DNA of 64,000 nt from Xylanimonas oleitrophica (GTDB taxonomy: Bacteria > Actinomycetota > Actinomycetes > Actinomycetales > Cellulomonadaceae): NCBI RefSeq assembly GCF_003244315.1, contig NZ_QKWH01000011.1, positions 52,125 to 116,124 on the forward strand, written 5' to 3'. The position numbers and the translations under genes are program-made. A model generated the notes under the pieces. The model made no database searches and was not told where the DNA came from. It worked only from the letters and a program-made list of their open reading frames with translations. This document shows, piece by piece, positions 32,791-41,818 of the stretch. Each line of letters begins with the position of its first letter. The stretch's first letter is position 1.

Positions 32791-34215
32791 TCAGCCCTCG
32801 GCGTCCGGCACGTCCGGCGGCACCCGGTTCGGCCCGGCCGCCGCGGGCCGGGGACGGTCCTGCAGGTGCAACCGCACACCCACCAGCGCGACGTCGTCCT
32901 CCGCCGACTCCGCGGCGAGCTGCGCCAGCAGCACGTCGCACAGCGTGTCCAGGTCGGCGCCGCCGACGCGCCTCAGCAGCGCCTCCAGCTCCGCCAGCCC
33001 CTCGCGCAGCGGGCGCGTACGGCTCTCCACCAGCCCGTCCGTGTACAGCAGCACCGTGGCGCCACGTTCGAGCACCACCACGTCCTCGCCCCGCGGGGAC
33101 TCCGGGAGGATGCCGACCAGCGGTGCCGGGCTGCTCGGCACCAGCGCCCGCACGCTGCCGTCGGCGTCGACCACCATCGGCGGCGGGTGCCCCGCGCTCG
33201 ACCAGCGCAGGCGCGTCACCCCGCGCCCCCGCTCCTCCTCCGTCTGCTCCAGCCGCGCCACCAGCACCGTCGCCATCACAGGGATCTGCAACGTGCGCAG
33301 GGCGCTGTCCAGCTGGGCGAGAACCTGTGCCGGGCCCTCCTGCGTCACCACCGCGATCCCCCGCAGCATCGGCCGCACCTGCGCCATGAGCGCCGCCGCC
33401 TCGATGTCGTGCCCGACGACGTCACCGATCACCAGCACTGCGCTGCCGTCCGGCTGCATGAAGGCGTCGTACCAGTCCCCACCCACCTGGGCGGCCTCCG
33501 GTGCCGGCTGGTAGCGCACCACGATCTGCACGTGGTCCGGCTGCACCGGCTCCGTGAGCAACGACCGCTGGAACGTCTCGGCCACCACACGCTGACGCCG
33601 GTACAGGCGCGCGTTGTCGAGCACCACGGCCGCGTTCGCGACCGCGTCACGCACCGTCGCCAACGACTCGCTCGAGATGACCCCGCGCTCTGGACCGTTG
33701 AACAGGCTCAGCGCCCCCAGCGTCCGCCCGCGACTCACCAGCGGGATGATCGTGACCGACTCCGGGGCCAGCCGGGCGATCAGGTCCCGCGCCGCCCCCG
33801 GCGCCAGGACCCCCTGGATCGCCCCCGTCGCCCCTCGCGGCACCTGCAAGGGCTCCGTCGTCCGCAGCGCCCGGGCCAAGAACGACTCCTCCGAGAGAGC
33901 GGCGATGCGGTGGGCCGCGTACTCCTGCACCACAGGACGCTGGGCAGGGTCCGTGTGCCACCACCCCACGTCCCGCAGACGACGCCTCGACGGGCGCGAC
34001 TCGTCGTCCTCCACCAGCGTGACCACGCACCAGTCCGCCATCGCCGGCACCAGCAGGCGAGCCAGCCGACCCACCGCGACGTCCGGGTCCATCGTCCGCG
34101 CCAGCTGCGCGGTCACGTCAGCGAGGAGCAGCGCACGAGCCAGGGAACCCCGGTCGGCCGCAACAGCTCCGGCGGGGGCGTCCGCCGACCCGTCCTCGTC
34201 CTGCACCATCGCCAC
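32791..34215 (-). CDS. GAF domain and SpoIIE-type PP2C serine phosphatase
   Basis: A soluble 474-residue protein. A GAF sensor domain spans about 50-210. After a linker, a PPM/SpoIIE phosphatase spans about 240-460 with QVGGDWYDAF, IGDVVGHDIEAAALM, SSAGHPPPMV, LLYTDGLVE and AEDDVALVGV, which include the metal-binding Asp residues. Such proteins dephosphorylate anti-anti-sigma factors, but no STAS protein, anti-sigma kinase or sigma factor is adjacent, so the target is unknown. The GTG at 34215 is chosen because TACTTT (complement of 34222-34227) ends 6 nt before it; an ATG two codons later is also possible. Confidence 0.9.
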   Translation of the reverse strand: MAMVQDEDGSADAPAGAVAADRGSLARALLLADVTAQLARTMDPDVAVGRLARLLVPAMADWCVVTLVEDDESRPSRRRLRDVGWWHTDPAQRPVVQEYAAHRIAALSEESFLARALRTTEPLQVPRGATGAIQGVLAPGAARDLIARLAPESVTIIPLVSRGRTLGALSLFNGPERGVISSESLATVRDAVANAAVVLDNARLYRRQRVVAETFQRSLLTEPVQPDHVQIVVRYQPAPEAAQVGGDWYDAFMQPDGSAVLVIGDVVGHDIEAAALMAQVRPMLRGIAVVTQEGPAQVLAQLDSALRTLQIPVMATVLVARLEQTEEERGRGVTRLRWSSAGHPPPMVVDADGSVRALVPSSPAPLVGILPESPRGEDVVVLERGATVLLYTDGLVESRTRPLREGLAELEALLRRVGGADLDTLCDVLLAQLAAESAEDDVALVGVRLHLQDRPRPAAAGPNRVPPDVPDAEG

Positions 34216-34411
34216 AAGGGCAAAGTACGTCATAGTGCGCGACGACGGTCCGTCGACGCACCCGACCGCCCCCGATGCCCCGTCCGGGAGCGTCGGAGCA
34301 GACGCGCATGCCGAATCCGGCGGGCCGGGGTGGACGGCTCGCGGACGGGGCGGCGCACGGCCGGCGCCGTCTGAGCCTCCCATCAGCGCCGCCGGCACGC
34401 CCTCGGACGCA

Positions 34412-34450
34412 GAGAGGCCCGGACCTGCGCTACGCGGGTCCGGGCCTCTC
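34412..34450 (-). terminator. lpdA terminator
   Basis: Arms 34412-34425 and 34437-34450 are perfect 14-bp complements. The intervening 11 nt can extend the stem by a G-U and GCG/CGC pairing down to a three-base loop. It lies 36 bp after the lpdA stop. No T tract follows. Confidence 0.75.
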
Positions 34451-34486
34451 GTCACACCTGCCGTCCTCTGACGACCGTGAGGCGGA

Positions 34487-35890
34487 TCAGAAGTTGATCA
34501 TGTGCCCGGCGATGCCGTGGATGGACTCCTGGATGGCCTCCGACAGCGTCGGGTGCGTGTGCACGTTGCGGGCGACCTCGTCGGCGGTGAGGTCCCACTT
34601 GGCGGCCAGCGTGAGCTCGGGCAGCATCTCGGAGACGTCCGGGCCGATCATGTGGGCACCGAGCAGCTCGTTGTACTTGGCGTCGGCCACGATCTTGACG
34701 AAGCCGGTCGGGTCGCCCAGGCCGTGGGCCTTGCCGTTGGCCATGAACGGGAAGGACGAGACCTTGACGTCGTAGCCGGCGTCCTTGGCCTGGGCCTCGG
34801 TGAGACCGAACGAGGCCACCTGCGGGGAGCAGAACGTGGCGCGCGGCATCATGCGGTAGTCACCGAGGGTCATGGTCTCGGCGCCGGCGATGGTCTCGGC
34901 GGCGACGACGCCCTGCGCCTCGGCCACGTGGGCGAGCATGAGCTTGGCGGTGACGTCGCCGATGGCGTAGACGCCGGGCACGTTGGTGCGCATGTGGTCG
35001 TCGATGGCGATGGCGCCGCGGTCGGTGAGCTCGACGCCGGTCTTCTCGAGGCCGTAGCCCTCGACGTTCGGGGCGAACCCGACGGCCATGAGCACCTTGT
35101 CGACGGTGATCTCGCCCGGCTTGTCGTCCTTGACGCCCTTGTAGGAGACGGTGACCGAGTCGCCGTTGTCCTTGACCGTCTGCACGGCGGTCGAGGTGAG
35201 GATGTTGACGCCGAGCTTCTTGTACTGCTTGGCGATCTCCTTGGAGACGTCGGCGTCCTCGTTCGGCAGAGCACGGTCGAGGAACTCGATGATCGTGACG
35301 TCCACGCCGTAGTTCTTCATGACGTAGCCGAACTCCATGCCGATGGCGCCGGCGCCCACGATGGCGATCGACTTCGGCAGCTCGCGCGTCATGATCTGCT
35401 TCTCGTAGGTCACGACGTTGTCGGAGAGCTCGACGCCCGGCAGCAGGCGCACCTTGGAGCCGGTGGCGATGATGACGTTGTCCGCGGTGACGGTCTCGGT
35501 GCCGCCCTTGCTGAGCGCGACCTCGATGGTCTTGGCGTCGACGAACGTGCCACGGCCCTCGTACTCCGTGATCTTGTTCTTCTTCATCAGGAAGTGGACG
35601 CCCTTGGTGCGACCGTCGGCCACGTCGCGCGAGCGGTCCCACGCCTTGCCGAAGTCGAACGTGACGTCGCCGGACATGCCGAAGAAGTCGGCCTGGTGCT
35701 GGAAGATGTGCGCCAGCTCCGCGTTGCGCAGGAGAGCCTTCGAGGGGATGCAGCCCACGTTGAGGCACACACCACCCCAGTACTTCTCCTCGATGATCGC
35801 GACCTTCTTGCCGAGCTGGGCGGCACGGATGGCGGCGACGTAGCCACCGGGGCCCGCGCCGAGGAGAACGACGTCGTAGTGGGAAGCCAT
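34487..35890 (-). CDS. lpdA: Dihydrolipoyl dehydrogenase
   Basis: E3 component that reoxidises dihydrolipoamide of the 2-oxoacid dehydrogenase complexes with NAD+. FAD-binding [14 protein letters not shown] is near 11-24, the redox disulfide [13 protein letters not shown] near 38-50, NAD-binding [13 protein letters not shown] near 177-189, and the dimerisation His-Glu pair [12 protein letters not shown] near the C-terminus. 467 residues is typical. Its codon use is more biased to a few preferred codons than its neighbours, consistent with high expression. TAGGCT (complement of 35897-35902) ends 6 nt before the ATG. No E1/E2 genes are nearby. Confidence 0.97.
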   Translation of the reverse strand: MASHYDVVLLGAGPGGYVAAIRAAQLGKKVAIIEEKYWGGVCLNVGCIPSKALLRNAELAHIFQHQADFFGMSGDVTFDFGKAWDRSRDVADGRTKGVHFLMKKNKITEYEGRGTFVDAKTIEVALSKGGTETVTADNVIIATGSKVRLLPGVELSDNVVTYEKQIMTRELPKSIAIVGAGAIGMEFGYVMKNYGVDVTIIEFLDRALPNEDADVSKEIAKQYKKLGVNILTSTAVQTVKDNGDSVTVSYKGVKDDKPGEITVDKVLMAVGFAPNVEGYGLEKTGVELTDRGAIAIDDHMRTNVPGVYAIGDVTAKLMLAHVAEAQGVVAAETIAGAETMTLGDYRMMPRATFCSPQVASFGLTEAQAKDAGYDVKVSSFPFMANGKAHGLGDPTGFVKIVADAKYNELLGAHMIGPDVSEMLPELTLAAKWDLTADEVARNVHTHPTLSEAIQESIHGIAGHMINF

Positions 35891-36040
35891 GGCGCAAGCC
35901 TATTCGCCCCGGCAAACCCAGGGGACGTGAGGTGCGTCTCTGCGTGTCGGTGGCCGCTCGTACGGTGAGCGGGTCGGGACGACGACGGCGCGGACGGCGG
36001 TGCGCGCCAGGGTGGCGGCACCGCAGGAGGAGGTCGGACG

Positions 36041-36916
36041 ATGCGGTTCGGGTTCGTGGGCAGCTACGGCACGCCCGCCGAGATGGTGCGGCTCGCCCAG
36101 GAGGCGGAGCGGCACGGCTGGGACGGGTTCTTCACGTGGGACGGGGTGAGCCTGGCCGAGGAGGGCTTCGACGCCGCACCCACGTGGGACCCGTTCGGGG
36201 TGCTGGCCGGGGCTGCGGTGGTGACGGAGCGGATCACGCTGGGCGCGATGGTCTTCGCGGTCCCCCGGCACCGGCCGTGGGAGCTGGCGCAGCGGGTGCT
36301 CACGGTGGACCACCTCTCGGGCGGCCGGCTGGTGCTGCCGGTGGGCGTCGGCGTGCCCACCGACCGTGCGTTCACCTCGGTGCCGGGGCAGCCGACCTCG
36401 CTCAAGGACCGTGCGGCGCTGCTGGACGAGGTGCTCGCGTGGCTGGAGCGCTCGTGGTCCGGCGAGGAGCTCGCGTTCGACGGCGAGCACCTGACCACGG
36501 GTCCGTTCCGGTTCCCGCAGCCGCCGGTCCGCGGCCGCGTGCCCGTGTGGCCGGTGGCGGTGTGGGACGCCGAGCGCCCGCCGCTCAAGAGCCTGCGGCG
36601 CGCGCTGCGGTGGGACGGCGTCGTGCCCCAGGTGCGGGGCGAGTCGCCGGAGGACGCCGAGGCGGGGCCGGAGCACGTGCGTGAGCTGACGGCGTGGCTG
36701 CGCGAGCAGCGCAGCGCGGACGCGGCGGGTGACGGCACGGCGTTCGACGTCGTCGTGCAGGGCCGCCTCGATCCCGACCCCTCACGCGCGGCGGAGCAGG
36801 CCCGGGCGGCCGCGGACGCCGGGGCCACGTGGTGGGTGGAGTCCTGGTGGGACCCGGCCACGGTGACGGCGGAGTCCCTGCTGGAGAAGGTGCGGCAGGG
36901 GCCGCCCGCGCTGTGA
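36041..36916 (+). CDS. LLM-class flavin-dependent oxidoreductase
   Basis: A TIM-barrel luciferase-like monooxygenase, probably F420- or FMN-dependent, 291 residues. The N-terminal MRFGFVGSYGTPAEMVRLAQ resembles the F420 type, followed by TWDPFGVLAGAAVVTERITL and AQRVLTVDHLSGGRLVLPVG, the usual LLM signatures. AGGAGG upstream of the ATG is strong. The substrate is unknown. It converges on leuD; CGGCCC-CT-GGGCCG at 36924-36937 may act as a small terminator. Confidence 0.88.
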   Translation: MRFGFVGSYGTPAEMVRLAQEAERHGWDGFFTWDGVSLAEEGFDAAPTWDPFGVLAGAAVVTERITLGAMVFAVPRHRPWELAQRVLTVDHLSGGRLVLPVGVGVPTDRAFTSVPGQPTSLKDRAALLDEVLAWLERSWSGEELAFDGEHLTTGPFRFPQPPVRGRVPVWPVAVWDAERPPLKSLRRALRWDGVVPQVRGESPEDAEAGPEHVRELTAWLREQRSADAAGDGTAFDVVVQGRLDPDPSRAAEQARAAADAGATWWVESWWDPATVTAESLLEKVRQGPPAL

Positions 36917-36956
36917 GCGCGAGCGGCCCCTGGGCCGTGCCGAGGTACGACGCCGG

Positions 36957-37598
36957 TCAGGCACGCACCGGACGCGCCGGCTCCACCGGCACGGTGGGCA
37001 GGTGCTTGGCCGGGAGGGTGCGCGGCCGCCACGGCTCACGCTGCGCCTCGAACGCCGCGATGTCCTCCTCGTGCGAGAGGGTCAGGCCGATGTCGTCCAG
37101 CCCCTCCATGAGGCGCCAGCGCGTGTAGTCGTCGATCTGGAACGGCACGGTGACGTCGTCGGCCTGCGCGGTGCGGTGCTCGAGGTCCACCGTCACCTCG
37201 GTGCCCGGCTTGGTCTCCAGCACCTTCCACAGGAGCTCGACGTCCTCCTGCGCCACGATGCCGGCCACCAGGCCCTGCTTGCCCGAGTTGCCGCGGAAGA
37301 TGTCCGCGAACCGCGAGGCGAGCACCACCTTGAAGCCGTAGTCCTTGAGCGCCCAGACGGCGTGCTCGCGCGAGGAGCCGGTGCCGAAGTCGGGGCCCGC
37401 CACGAGCACGGAGCCCGTCTTGTAGGCGTCCTGGTTGAGCACGAACGAGGGGTCGCCGCGCCAGGCGGCGAACAGCGCGTCCTCGAACCCGGTGCGGGTG
37501 ATCCGCTTGAGGTAGACGGCGGGGATGATCTGGTCGGTGTCGACGTTGCTGCGTCGCAGCGGCACCCCGACGCCCGTGTGGGTCGTGAACTTCTCCAT
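36957..37598 (-). CDS. leuD: 3-isopropylmalate dehydratase small subunit
   Basis: Small subunit of isopropylmalate isomerase, second step of leucine synthesis. 213 residues: [20 protein letters not shown] near the N-terminus, and the signature [19 protein letters not shown] near 70-88. A C-terminal tail of about 20 residues rich in Pro and Val extends past the family core. AAGGAA 5 nt before the ATG; 25 bp after leuC, so co-transcribed. Confidence 0.96.
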   Translation of the reverse strand: MEKFTTHTGVGVPLRRSNVDTDQIIPAVYLKRITRTGFEDALFAAWRGDPSFVLNQDAYKTGSVLVAGPDFGTGSSREHAVWALKDYGFKVVLASRFADIFRGNSGKQGLVAGIVAQEDVELLWKVLETKPGTEVTVDLEHRTAQADDVTVPFQIDDYTRWRLMEGLDDIGLTLSHEEDIAAFEAQREPWRPRTLPAKHLPTVPVEPARPVRA

Positions 37599-37623
37599 GA
37601 CGGTTCCTTCCGGGTGCTGCGGG

Positions 37624-39099
37624 TCAGACCAGCGAGGGCTCGGCCAGGGGGGCGAGCGGCGAGCCGTCGAACGTGGTCAGGTCCACGCCGTCAGGCAGGT
37701 CCAGGTCGGCCACCGAGGAGAGGGTGCCGCGCACCGCCGTGGCCGCCGCCACGAGCGGCGAGACCAGGTGGGTGCGCCCGCCCTTGCCCTGACGCCCCTC
37801 GAAGTTGCGGTTCGACGTCGACGCCGCCCGCTCCCCCGGTGCGAGCTGGTCGGGGTTCATGCCCAGGCACATGGAGCAGCCGGCGTTGCGCCACTCGGCG
37901 CCGAACTCCTTGAAGATGACGTCCAGGCCCTCGGCCTCGGCCTGCAGGCGCACGCGGGCCGACGACGGCACGACGAGCACGCGCACGCCGTCCGCCTTCG
38001 TGCGGCCCTGCAGCACCTTGGCGACCGAGCGCAGGTCCTCGATGCGCCCGTTGGTGCAGGAGCCGATGAACACGGTGTCGACGGCGATGTCCCGCAGGGG
38101 GGTGCCGGGCTCCAGCCCCATGTACTCCAGGGCGCGCTCGGCGGCGACGCGCTCGTTCTCGTCGGCGATCTGGGCCGGCACGGGGACGTTCGCGGACAGC
38201 GGCAGGCCCTGGCCGGGGTTCGTGCCCCAGGTGACGAACGGCTCGAGGTCGGCCGCCTCGAGCACCACCTCGGCGTCGAACGTGGCGTCGTCGTCGGTGC
38301 GCAGCGTGCGCCAGTACTCGACGGCGGCGTCCCAGTCGGCGCCCTCGGGGGCGTGCGGGCGGCCCTTGAGGTACTCGAACGTGGTCTCGTCCGGGGCGAT
38401 CATGCCGGCGCGGGCCCCGGCCTCGATGGACATGTTGCAGATGGTCATCCGCGCCTCCATCGACAGGCTGCGGATGGCCTCGCCGCGGTACTCGAGCACG
38501 TAGCCCTGGCCGCCGCCGGTGCCGATCTTGGCGATGATCGCCAGGATGATGTCCTTGCTGGTGGCGCCGGGCGGCAGCTGGCCGTTGACGGTGATCGCCA
38601 TGGTCTTGAAGGGGGCGAGCGGCAGGGTCTGGGTGGCCAGCACGTGCTCGACCTCGGACGTGCCGATGCCGAACGCGAGGGCGCCGAACGCGCCGTGCGT
38701 GGACGTGTGCGAGTCGCCGCAGACGACGGTCAGGCCCGGCATGGTGAGGCCGAGCTGGGGGCCCACCTGGTGCACGATGCCCTGGTCGGCGTCGCCGAGG
38801 GAGTGCAGGCGCACGCCGAACTCTCGCGCGTTGGCTCGCAGGGTCTCGATCTGCGTGCGGCTGGTGAGGTCCGCGATGGGCAGGTCGATGTCGAGCGTGG
38901 GGGTGTTGTGGTCCTCGGTGGCGATGGTGAGGTCGGGGCGGCGCACGGGGCGGCCGGCGAGGCGCAGGCCCTCGAACGCCTGGGGGCTGGTCACCTCGTG
39001 CACGAGGTGGAGGTCGATGTAGAGGAGGTCGGGCTCTCCGTTCGCGCCACGGCGCACCAGGTGCGCGTCCCAGACCTTCTCCGCCAGCGTGCCGGCCAT
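37624..39099 (-). CDS. leuC: 3-isopropylmalate dehydratase large subunit
   Basis: Aconitase-family large subunit that, with LeuD, isomerises 2- to 3-isopropylmalate on a [4Fe-4S] cluster. 491 residues; the cluster Cys lie in FIGSCTNGR near 351 and in CSMCLGM near 411-414. [19 protein letters not shown] near 136-154 is the family signature. AGGAGG 9 nt before the ATG at 39099 sets the start over upstream codons. Divergent from an IclR regulator likely to control it. Confidence 0.97.
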   Translation of the reverse strand: MAGTLAEKVWDAHLVRRGANGEPDLLYIDLHLVHEVTSPQAFEGLRLAGRPVRRPDLTIATEDHNTPTLDIDLPIADLTSRTQIETLRANAREFGVRLHSLGDADQGIVHQVGPQLGLTMPGLTVVCGDSHTSTHGAFGALAFGIGTSEVEHVLATQTLPLAPFKTMAITVNGQLPPGATSKDIILAIIAKIGTGGGQGYVLEYRGEAIRSLSMEARMTICNMSIEAGARAGMIAPDETTFEYLKGRPHAPEGADWDAAVEYWRTLRTDDDATFDAEVVLEAADLEPFVTWGTNPGQGLPLSANVPVPAQIADENERVAAERALEYMGLEPGTPLRDIAVDTVFIGSCTNGRIEDLRSVAKVLQGRTKADGVRVLVVPSSARVRLQAEAEGLDVIFKEFGAEWRNAGCSMCLGMNPDQLAPGERAASTSNRNFEGRQGKGGRTHLVSPLVAAATAVRGTLSSVADLDLPDGVDLTTFDGSPLAPLAEPSLV

Positions 39100-39146
39100 C
39101 GTGATCCCTCCTCGGGTCCCTCTCACAGGGCTTCGGTGCGTCGACT

Positions 39147-39204
39147 TGCAATCTCACTAGCCGAGACGGCAATATCGCCTTATGGACGATACTAGCGGAG
39201 TCGG
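39147..39204. promoter_or_regulatory. leuC/iclR divergent control region with repeated operator elements
   Basis: On the plus strand TTGCAA (39147-39152), 17 bp, CAATAT (39170-39175) and then 6 nt lead to the regulator ATG, predicting a leaderless transcript. The spacer holds TCTC-N7-GAGA (39152-39166). GCAATCTC (39148-39155) recurs as GCAATATC (39169-39176), 21 bp later. ACTAGCCGAGACGG (39156-39169) recurs with two mismatches at 39191-39204 inside the regulator gene. In Streptomyces and Corynebacterium the equivalent regulator (NdgR/LtbR) binds here; the exact site is inferred. Confidence 0.55.
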
Positions 39205-39901
39205 CGTTCTGGACAAGGCCGCGTCCGTGCTGGGCGCGCTCGAGGCCGGACCGGCCACCCTGGCCCAGCTCGTGGCCTCCACCGGGCTCGCACGCCCCAC
39301 GGCCCATCGCCTCGCGGTCGCGCTCGAGCACCACCGCCTCGTGGCACGCGACATGCAGGGGCGGTTCATCCTCGGGCCGCGCCTCAACGAGCTCGCCACC
39401 GCGGCCGGCGAGGACCGGCTGCTGGCCGCCGCGAACCCGGTGCTCACGGCGCTGCGCGACCACACGGGCGAGAGCGCCCAGCTCTACCGCCGCCAGGGCG
39501 ACCACCGCGTGTGCGTCGCCGCAGCCGAGCGTCCCGTCGGGCTGCGCGACTCCATCCCCGTGGGCGCCACCCTGACGATGCACGCCGGCTCGGCCGCGCA
39601 GATCCTGCTCGCCTGGGAGGAGCCGGACCGCCTGCACCGCGGACTGCGGGAGGCCGTCTTCACCGCCACGATCCTCTCGGGCGTGCGCCGCCGCGGCTGG
39701 GCCCAGTCCGTCTCCGAGCGCGAGCTCGGCGTCGCCAGCGTCTCCGCCCCGGTGCGCGGGCCGTCGGGCAAGGTCGTGGCCGCGGTGTCGGTGTCCGGCC
39801 CCGTCGAGCGCCTCACGCGCCAGCCGGGCCGCCTCCACTCCGCTGCCGTCGTGGCCGCCGCCAACCGCCTCACCGAGGTGCTGCGCCGCGCCGGCGAGTG
39901 A
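39182..39901 (+). CDS. IclR-family transcriptional regulator (NdgR/LtbR-like)
   Basis: A 239-residue dimeric regulator with an N-terminal winged helix (TLAQLVASTGLARPTAHRLA near 24-43 is the HTH) and a C-terminal effector-binding domain (SAQLYRRQGDHRVCVAAAE near 100-118). The gene divergent from leuCD in actinobacteria encodes NdgR/LtbR, which represses leucine, and in Streptomyces other amino-acid, genes. The ATG is preceded by a -10 element at 6 nt, so probably leaderless; repeats in its promoter suggest autoregulation. Confidence 0.9.
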   Translation: MDDTSGVGVLDKAASVLGALEAGPATLAQLVASTGLARPTAHRLAVALEHHRLVARDMQGRFILGPRLNELATAAGEDRLLAAANPVLTALRDHTGESAQLYRRQGDHRVCVAAAERPVGLRDSIPVGATLTMHAGSAAQILLAWEEPDRLHRGLREAVFTATILSGVRRRGWAQSVSERELGVASVSAPVRGPSGKVVAAVSVSGPVERLTRQPGRLHSAAVVAAANRLTEVLRRAGE

Positions 39902-39931
39902 CCTGCGGGCAGTGACGCGCCGGGGAATGAA

Positions 39932-39948
39932 CCGGGCGAACCGCCCGG
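39932..39948 (+). terminator. Small hairpin after the IclR gene
   Basis: CCGGGCG (39932-39938) and CGCCCGG (39942-39948) form a 7-bp stem with a 3-nt loop, 31 bp beyond the regulator stop. No T tract. A TACCCT hexamer at 39956-39961 just downstream may be the -10 of the next operon. Confidence 0.45.
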
Positions 39949-40012
39949 CCGTCACTACCCTGCTCCGAGGTGCGACTCCCCGCACCCCCGCCCCGACCTG
40001 CGTGAGGACCCG

Positions 40013-40180
40013 ATGCCGGCGAAGGCCAAGACCCTGCTGATCTGGGTCGTCGTGATCTTCCTGATCTACGCGATCGTGCAGAGCCCCGACCGGGCGTCGG
40101 ACATCGTCAAGGCGGTGTGGGACGTCGTGACCAACGCATTCTCGAGCTTCGGCCAGTTCTTCGCCGGCCTGACGGCCTGA
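40013..40180 (+). CDS. 55-residue single-pass membrane protein
   Basis: A short but well supported gene: ATG with GAGGA 5 nt upstream, 55 codons, stop 12 bp before the next gene. Residues 1-6 are basic (MPAKAK), 7-23 form one transmembrane helix (TLLIWVVVIFLIYAIVQ), and 24-55 form an amphipathic helix pair ending FFAGLTA. Small proteins of this shape next to a PH-domain protein recur in actinobacteria. It is probably a membrane partner of the downstream protein; function unknown. Confidence 0.8.
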   Translation: MPAKAKTLLIWVVVIFLIYAIVQSPDRASDIVKAVWDVVTNAFSSFGQFFAGLTA

Positions 40181-40192
40181 CCCGGAGCGCTC

Positions 40193-41134
40193 GTGCTCCC
40201 GGAGCCACGCGTCCCCGCCCTCGGGAACCCGGACCTGCGCCGCTACGTCCTCGACTCCGAGGAGGTGGTCCTGGCCACGCGCAAGCACTGGGCCTCCCTG
40301 CTGGAGCCGGTGGCGACGACCGTCGCGGCCTTCCTCGTGGTCGGCAGCATCGTGGCGGCGGTGCCGCCCGGCCTCCAGGAGGCGGCGGGCTGGCTGTGGG
40401 TCGCGTGGTTCGTGGCCCTGGGCCGCCTGGCCTTCAAGTGGCTCGAGTGGCGGCACGTGTGGTTCGTGGCCACCGACAAGCGGCTCCTGCTCCTCTACGG
40501 CCTCGTGATCCACAAGGTCGCGATGATGCCGCTGCGCAAGGTGACCGACATGGGCTACAGCCGCACGCCCGTCGGCCAGGTGCTCGGCTACGGGCGGTTC
40601 GTCATGGAGTCGGCCGGGCAGGACCAGGCGCTGCGCCAGGTCGACTACGTGCCCCGTCCCGACGCCACCTACCGCACCCTGTGCGCGGAGATCTTCCTCC
40701 CCAGCGGGAGCGACGTGCACGACGACGGCACCCCCGTGGAGCAGAGCGCTCCCCCGCCCCGGCAGCAGACACCGCGCTCCCGACCCCTGCAGCGGGCGGT
40801 CCAGGCGCCCGCCCGGCCCGCACCCGCCCCTCGGGACGGGGCGCGGTCGGTGGTCGTGGTGCCCGGCCGCGCACGCCGCGAGGGCCCGCGCCCGACGACG
40901 CAGCACATCGCGGTCCCCCCGCCTCCGCCGGCACCGCCGGGGCACGACGACGAAGCACCGATCGTCGGCCCCCGTCCTGCCGACGCACGCTCGGTCGACC
41001 CACGTCCCGCGAGCCCGCCAGCCGACCAGCACCTGGCCGACGAGCACCTGGCCGACGAGCACCCGTCGACGCCGCCGGAGCAGCCCGGCTGGACCACGCC
41101 GCCGCCGTGGGCTCCTCGCCCGCCCCGCGACTGA
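40193..41134 (+). CDS. PH (bPH2) domain membrane protein with long disordered tail
   Basis: A 313-residue protein. Residues about 15-40 lead into two adjacent transmembrane helices (about 37-60 and 65-82). A bacterial PH-like domain follows (WFVATDKRLLLLYG, then LRKVTDMGYSRTPVGQVLGYG, to about 170). The last 140 residues are disordered and rich in Pro, Arg, Asp and Gln, with a short tandem repeat DEHLA. The bPH2 domain of this family is often linked to membrane-lipid organisation; no activity is known. Coupled to the 55-residue gene. Confidence 0.82.
   Translation: MLPEPRVPALGNPDLRRYVLDSEEVVLATRKHWASLLEPVATTVAAFLVVGSIVAAVPPGLQEAAGWLWVAWFVALGRLAFKWLEWRHVWFVATDKRLLLLYGLVIHKVAMMPLRKVTDMGYSRTPVGQVLGYGRFVMESAGQDQALRQVDYVPRPDATYRTLCAEIFLPSGSDVHDDGTPVEQSAPPPRQQTPRSRPLQRAVQAPARPAPAPRDGARSVVVVPGRARREGPRPTTQHIAVPPPPPAPPGHDDEAPIVGPRPADARSVDPRPASPPADQHLADEHLADEHPSTPPEQPGWTTPPPWAPRPPRD
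41024..41062 (+). repeat. 15-bp in-frame tandem repeat in the PH-domain gene tail
   Basis: Units GACCAGCACCTGGCC (41024-41038), GACGAGCACCTGGCC (41039-41053) and a partial third unit (41054-41062) encode D-(Q/E)-H-L-A repeats. Length is a multiple of three, so copy-number change keeps the frame. Confidence 0.7.
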
Positions 41135-41187
41135 CCAGTCCGCGTGCAGCCGACCCGCTCGGCCCGCCCGCATGGTTCACTGCCGTC

Positions 41188-41634
41188 ATGTCGACGCCCA
41201 CCATCGCGCTCCCCGCGGGGTACGCCTTCTCCGCCGACCCTGCCCGGCTCGACCACCCGCGGGTCCACGAGCTGCTCACCTCGTACGCCTTCTGGGCGGC
41301 GGACCGGACGCGTGCCGTGCAGGAGGCGGTGATCGCCGGCTCGCGCAACTACGGCGTGTACAGCGAGGCGGGCGAGCAGGTGGGATACGCCCGCGTGGTC
41401 ACCGACGCCGTGACGTTCGCGTGGCTGGCCGACGTCGTCGTCGACCTGGCTCACCGCGGGCGGGGTCTCGGCCACGCCCTCGTGGCCGGGGTGGTGGCCG
41501 ACCTGGAGCCGCTGGGACTCCGCAGGGTGGCGCTCAAAGCGTCGGACGAGGGCCGGCGCGTGTACGAGAAGCTGGGGTGGACACCGCTCGTCGAGGCGGA
41601 GACGTGGATGGAGCGCCGGGCGTCGACGTCCTGA
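41188..41634 (+). CDS. GNAT-family N-acetyltransferase
   Basis: A 148-residue acetyltransferase. The core SRNYGVYSEAGEQVGYARVV forms early strands, WLADVVVDLAHRGRGLGHALV near 85-105 is the acetyl-CoA binding motif A, and the late RVALKASDEGRRVYEKLGW is motif B. Similar to small single-domain GNATs with unknown amine substrates. TTCACT ends 6 nt before the ATG, a weak form of the common -10 pattern. Followed by the tRNA cluster on the other strand. Confidence 0.85.
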   Translation: MSTPTIALPAGYAFSADPARLDHPRVHELLTSYAFWAADRTRAVQEAVIAGSRNYGVYSEAGEQVGYARVVTDAVTFAWLADVVVDLAHRGRGLGHALVAGVVADLEPLGLRRVALKASDEGRRVYEKLGWTPLVEAETWMERRASTS

Positions 41635-41678
41635 TGCTCCCGCGCCCCTCCGGCCTTCCACGCCCCAAAAGACGACGA

Positions 41679-41704
41679 AAGCCCGGTCCGTGTGGACCGG
41701 GCTT
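41679..41704 (-). terminator. Terminator of the tRNA cluster
   Basis: AAGCCCGGTCC (41679-41689) pairs with GGACCGGGCTT (41694-41704) in an 11-bp stem with a GTGT loop, 6 bp beyond the encoded CCA of the last tRNA-Glu. On the minus strand it is followed by a T-rich run (TTTCGTCGTCTTTT counting from the stem end). Confidence 0.8.
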
Positions 41705-41710
41705 CTCGCG

Positions 41711-41786
41711 TGGTACCCCCAGCGGGATTTGAACCCGCGTTACCGCCGTGAGAGGGCGGCGTCCTAGGCCGCTAGACGATGGGGGC
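41711..41786 (-). tRNA. tRNA-Glu (anticodon CTC), copy with encoded CCA
   Basis: A complete cloverleaf of 73 nt (41714-41786) plus genomically encoded CCA at 41711-41713. The acceptor is GCCCCCA/TGGGGGT with a G1-U72 pair, the anticodon loop is CTCTCAC in a CCGCC/GGCGG stem (anticodon CTC), and the T arm has GGTTCAAATCC. Its 73-nt body is identical to the next copy, 32 bp upstream in transcription. Confidence 0.97.
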
Positions 41787-41818
41787 CAGGACATCCTGCT
41801 CCCGAAGGAACCGATGCG

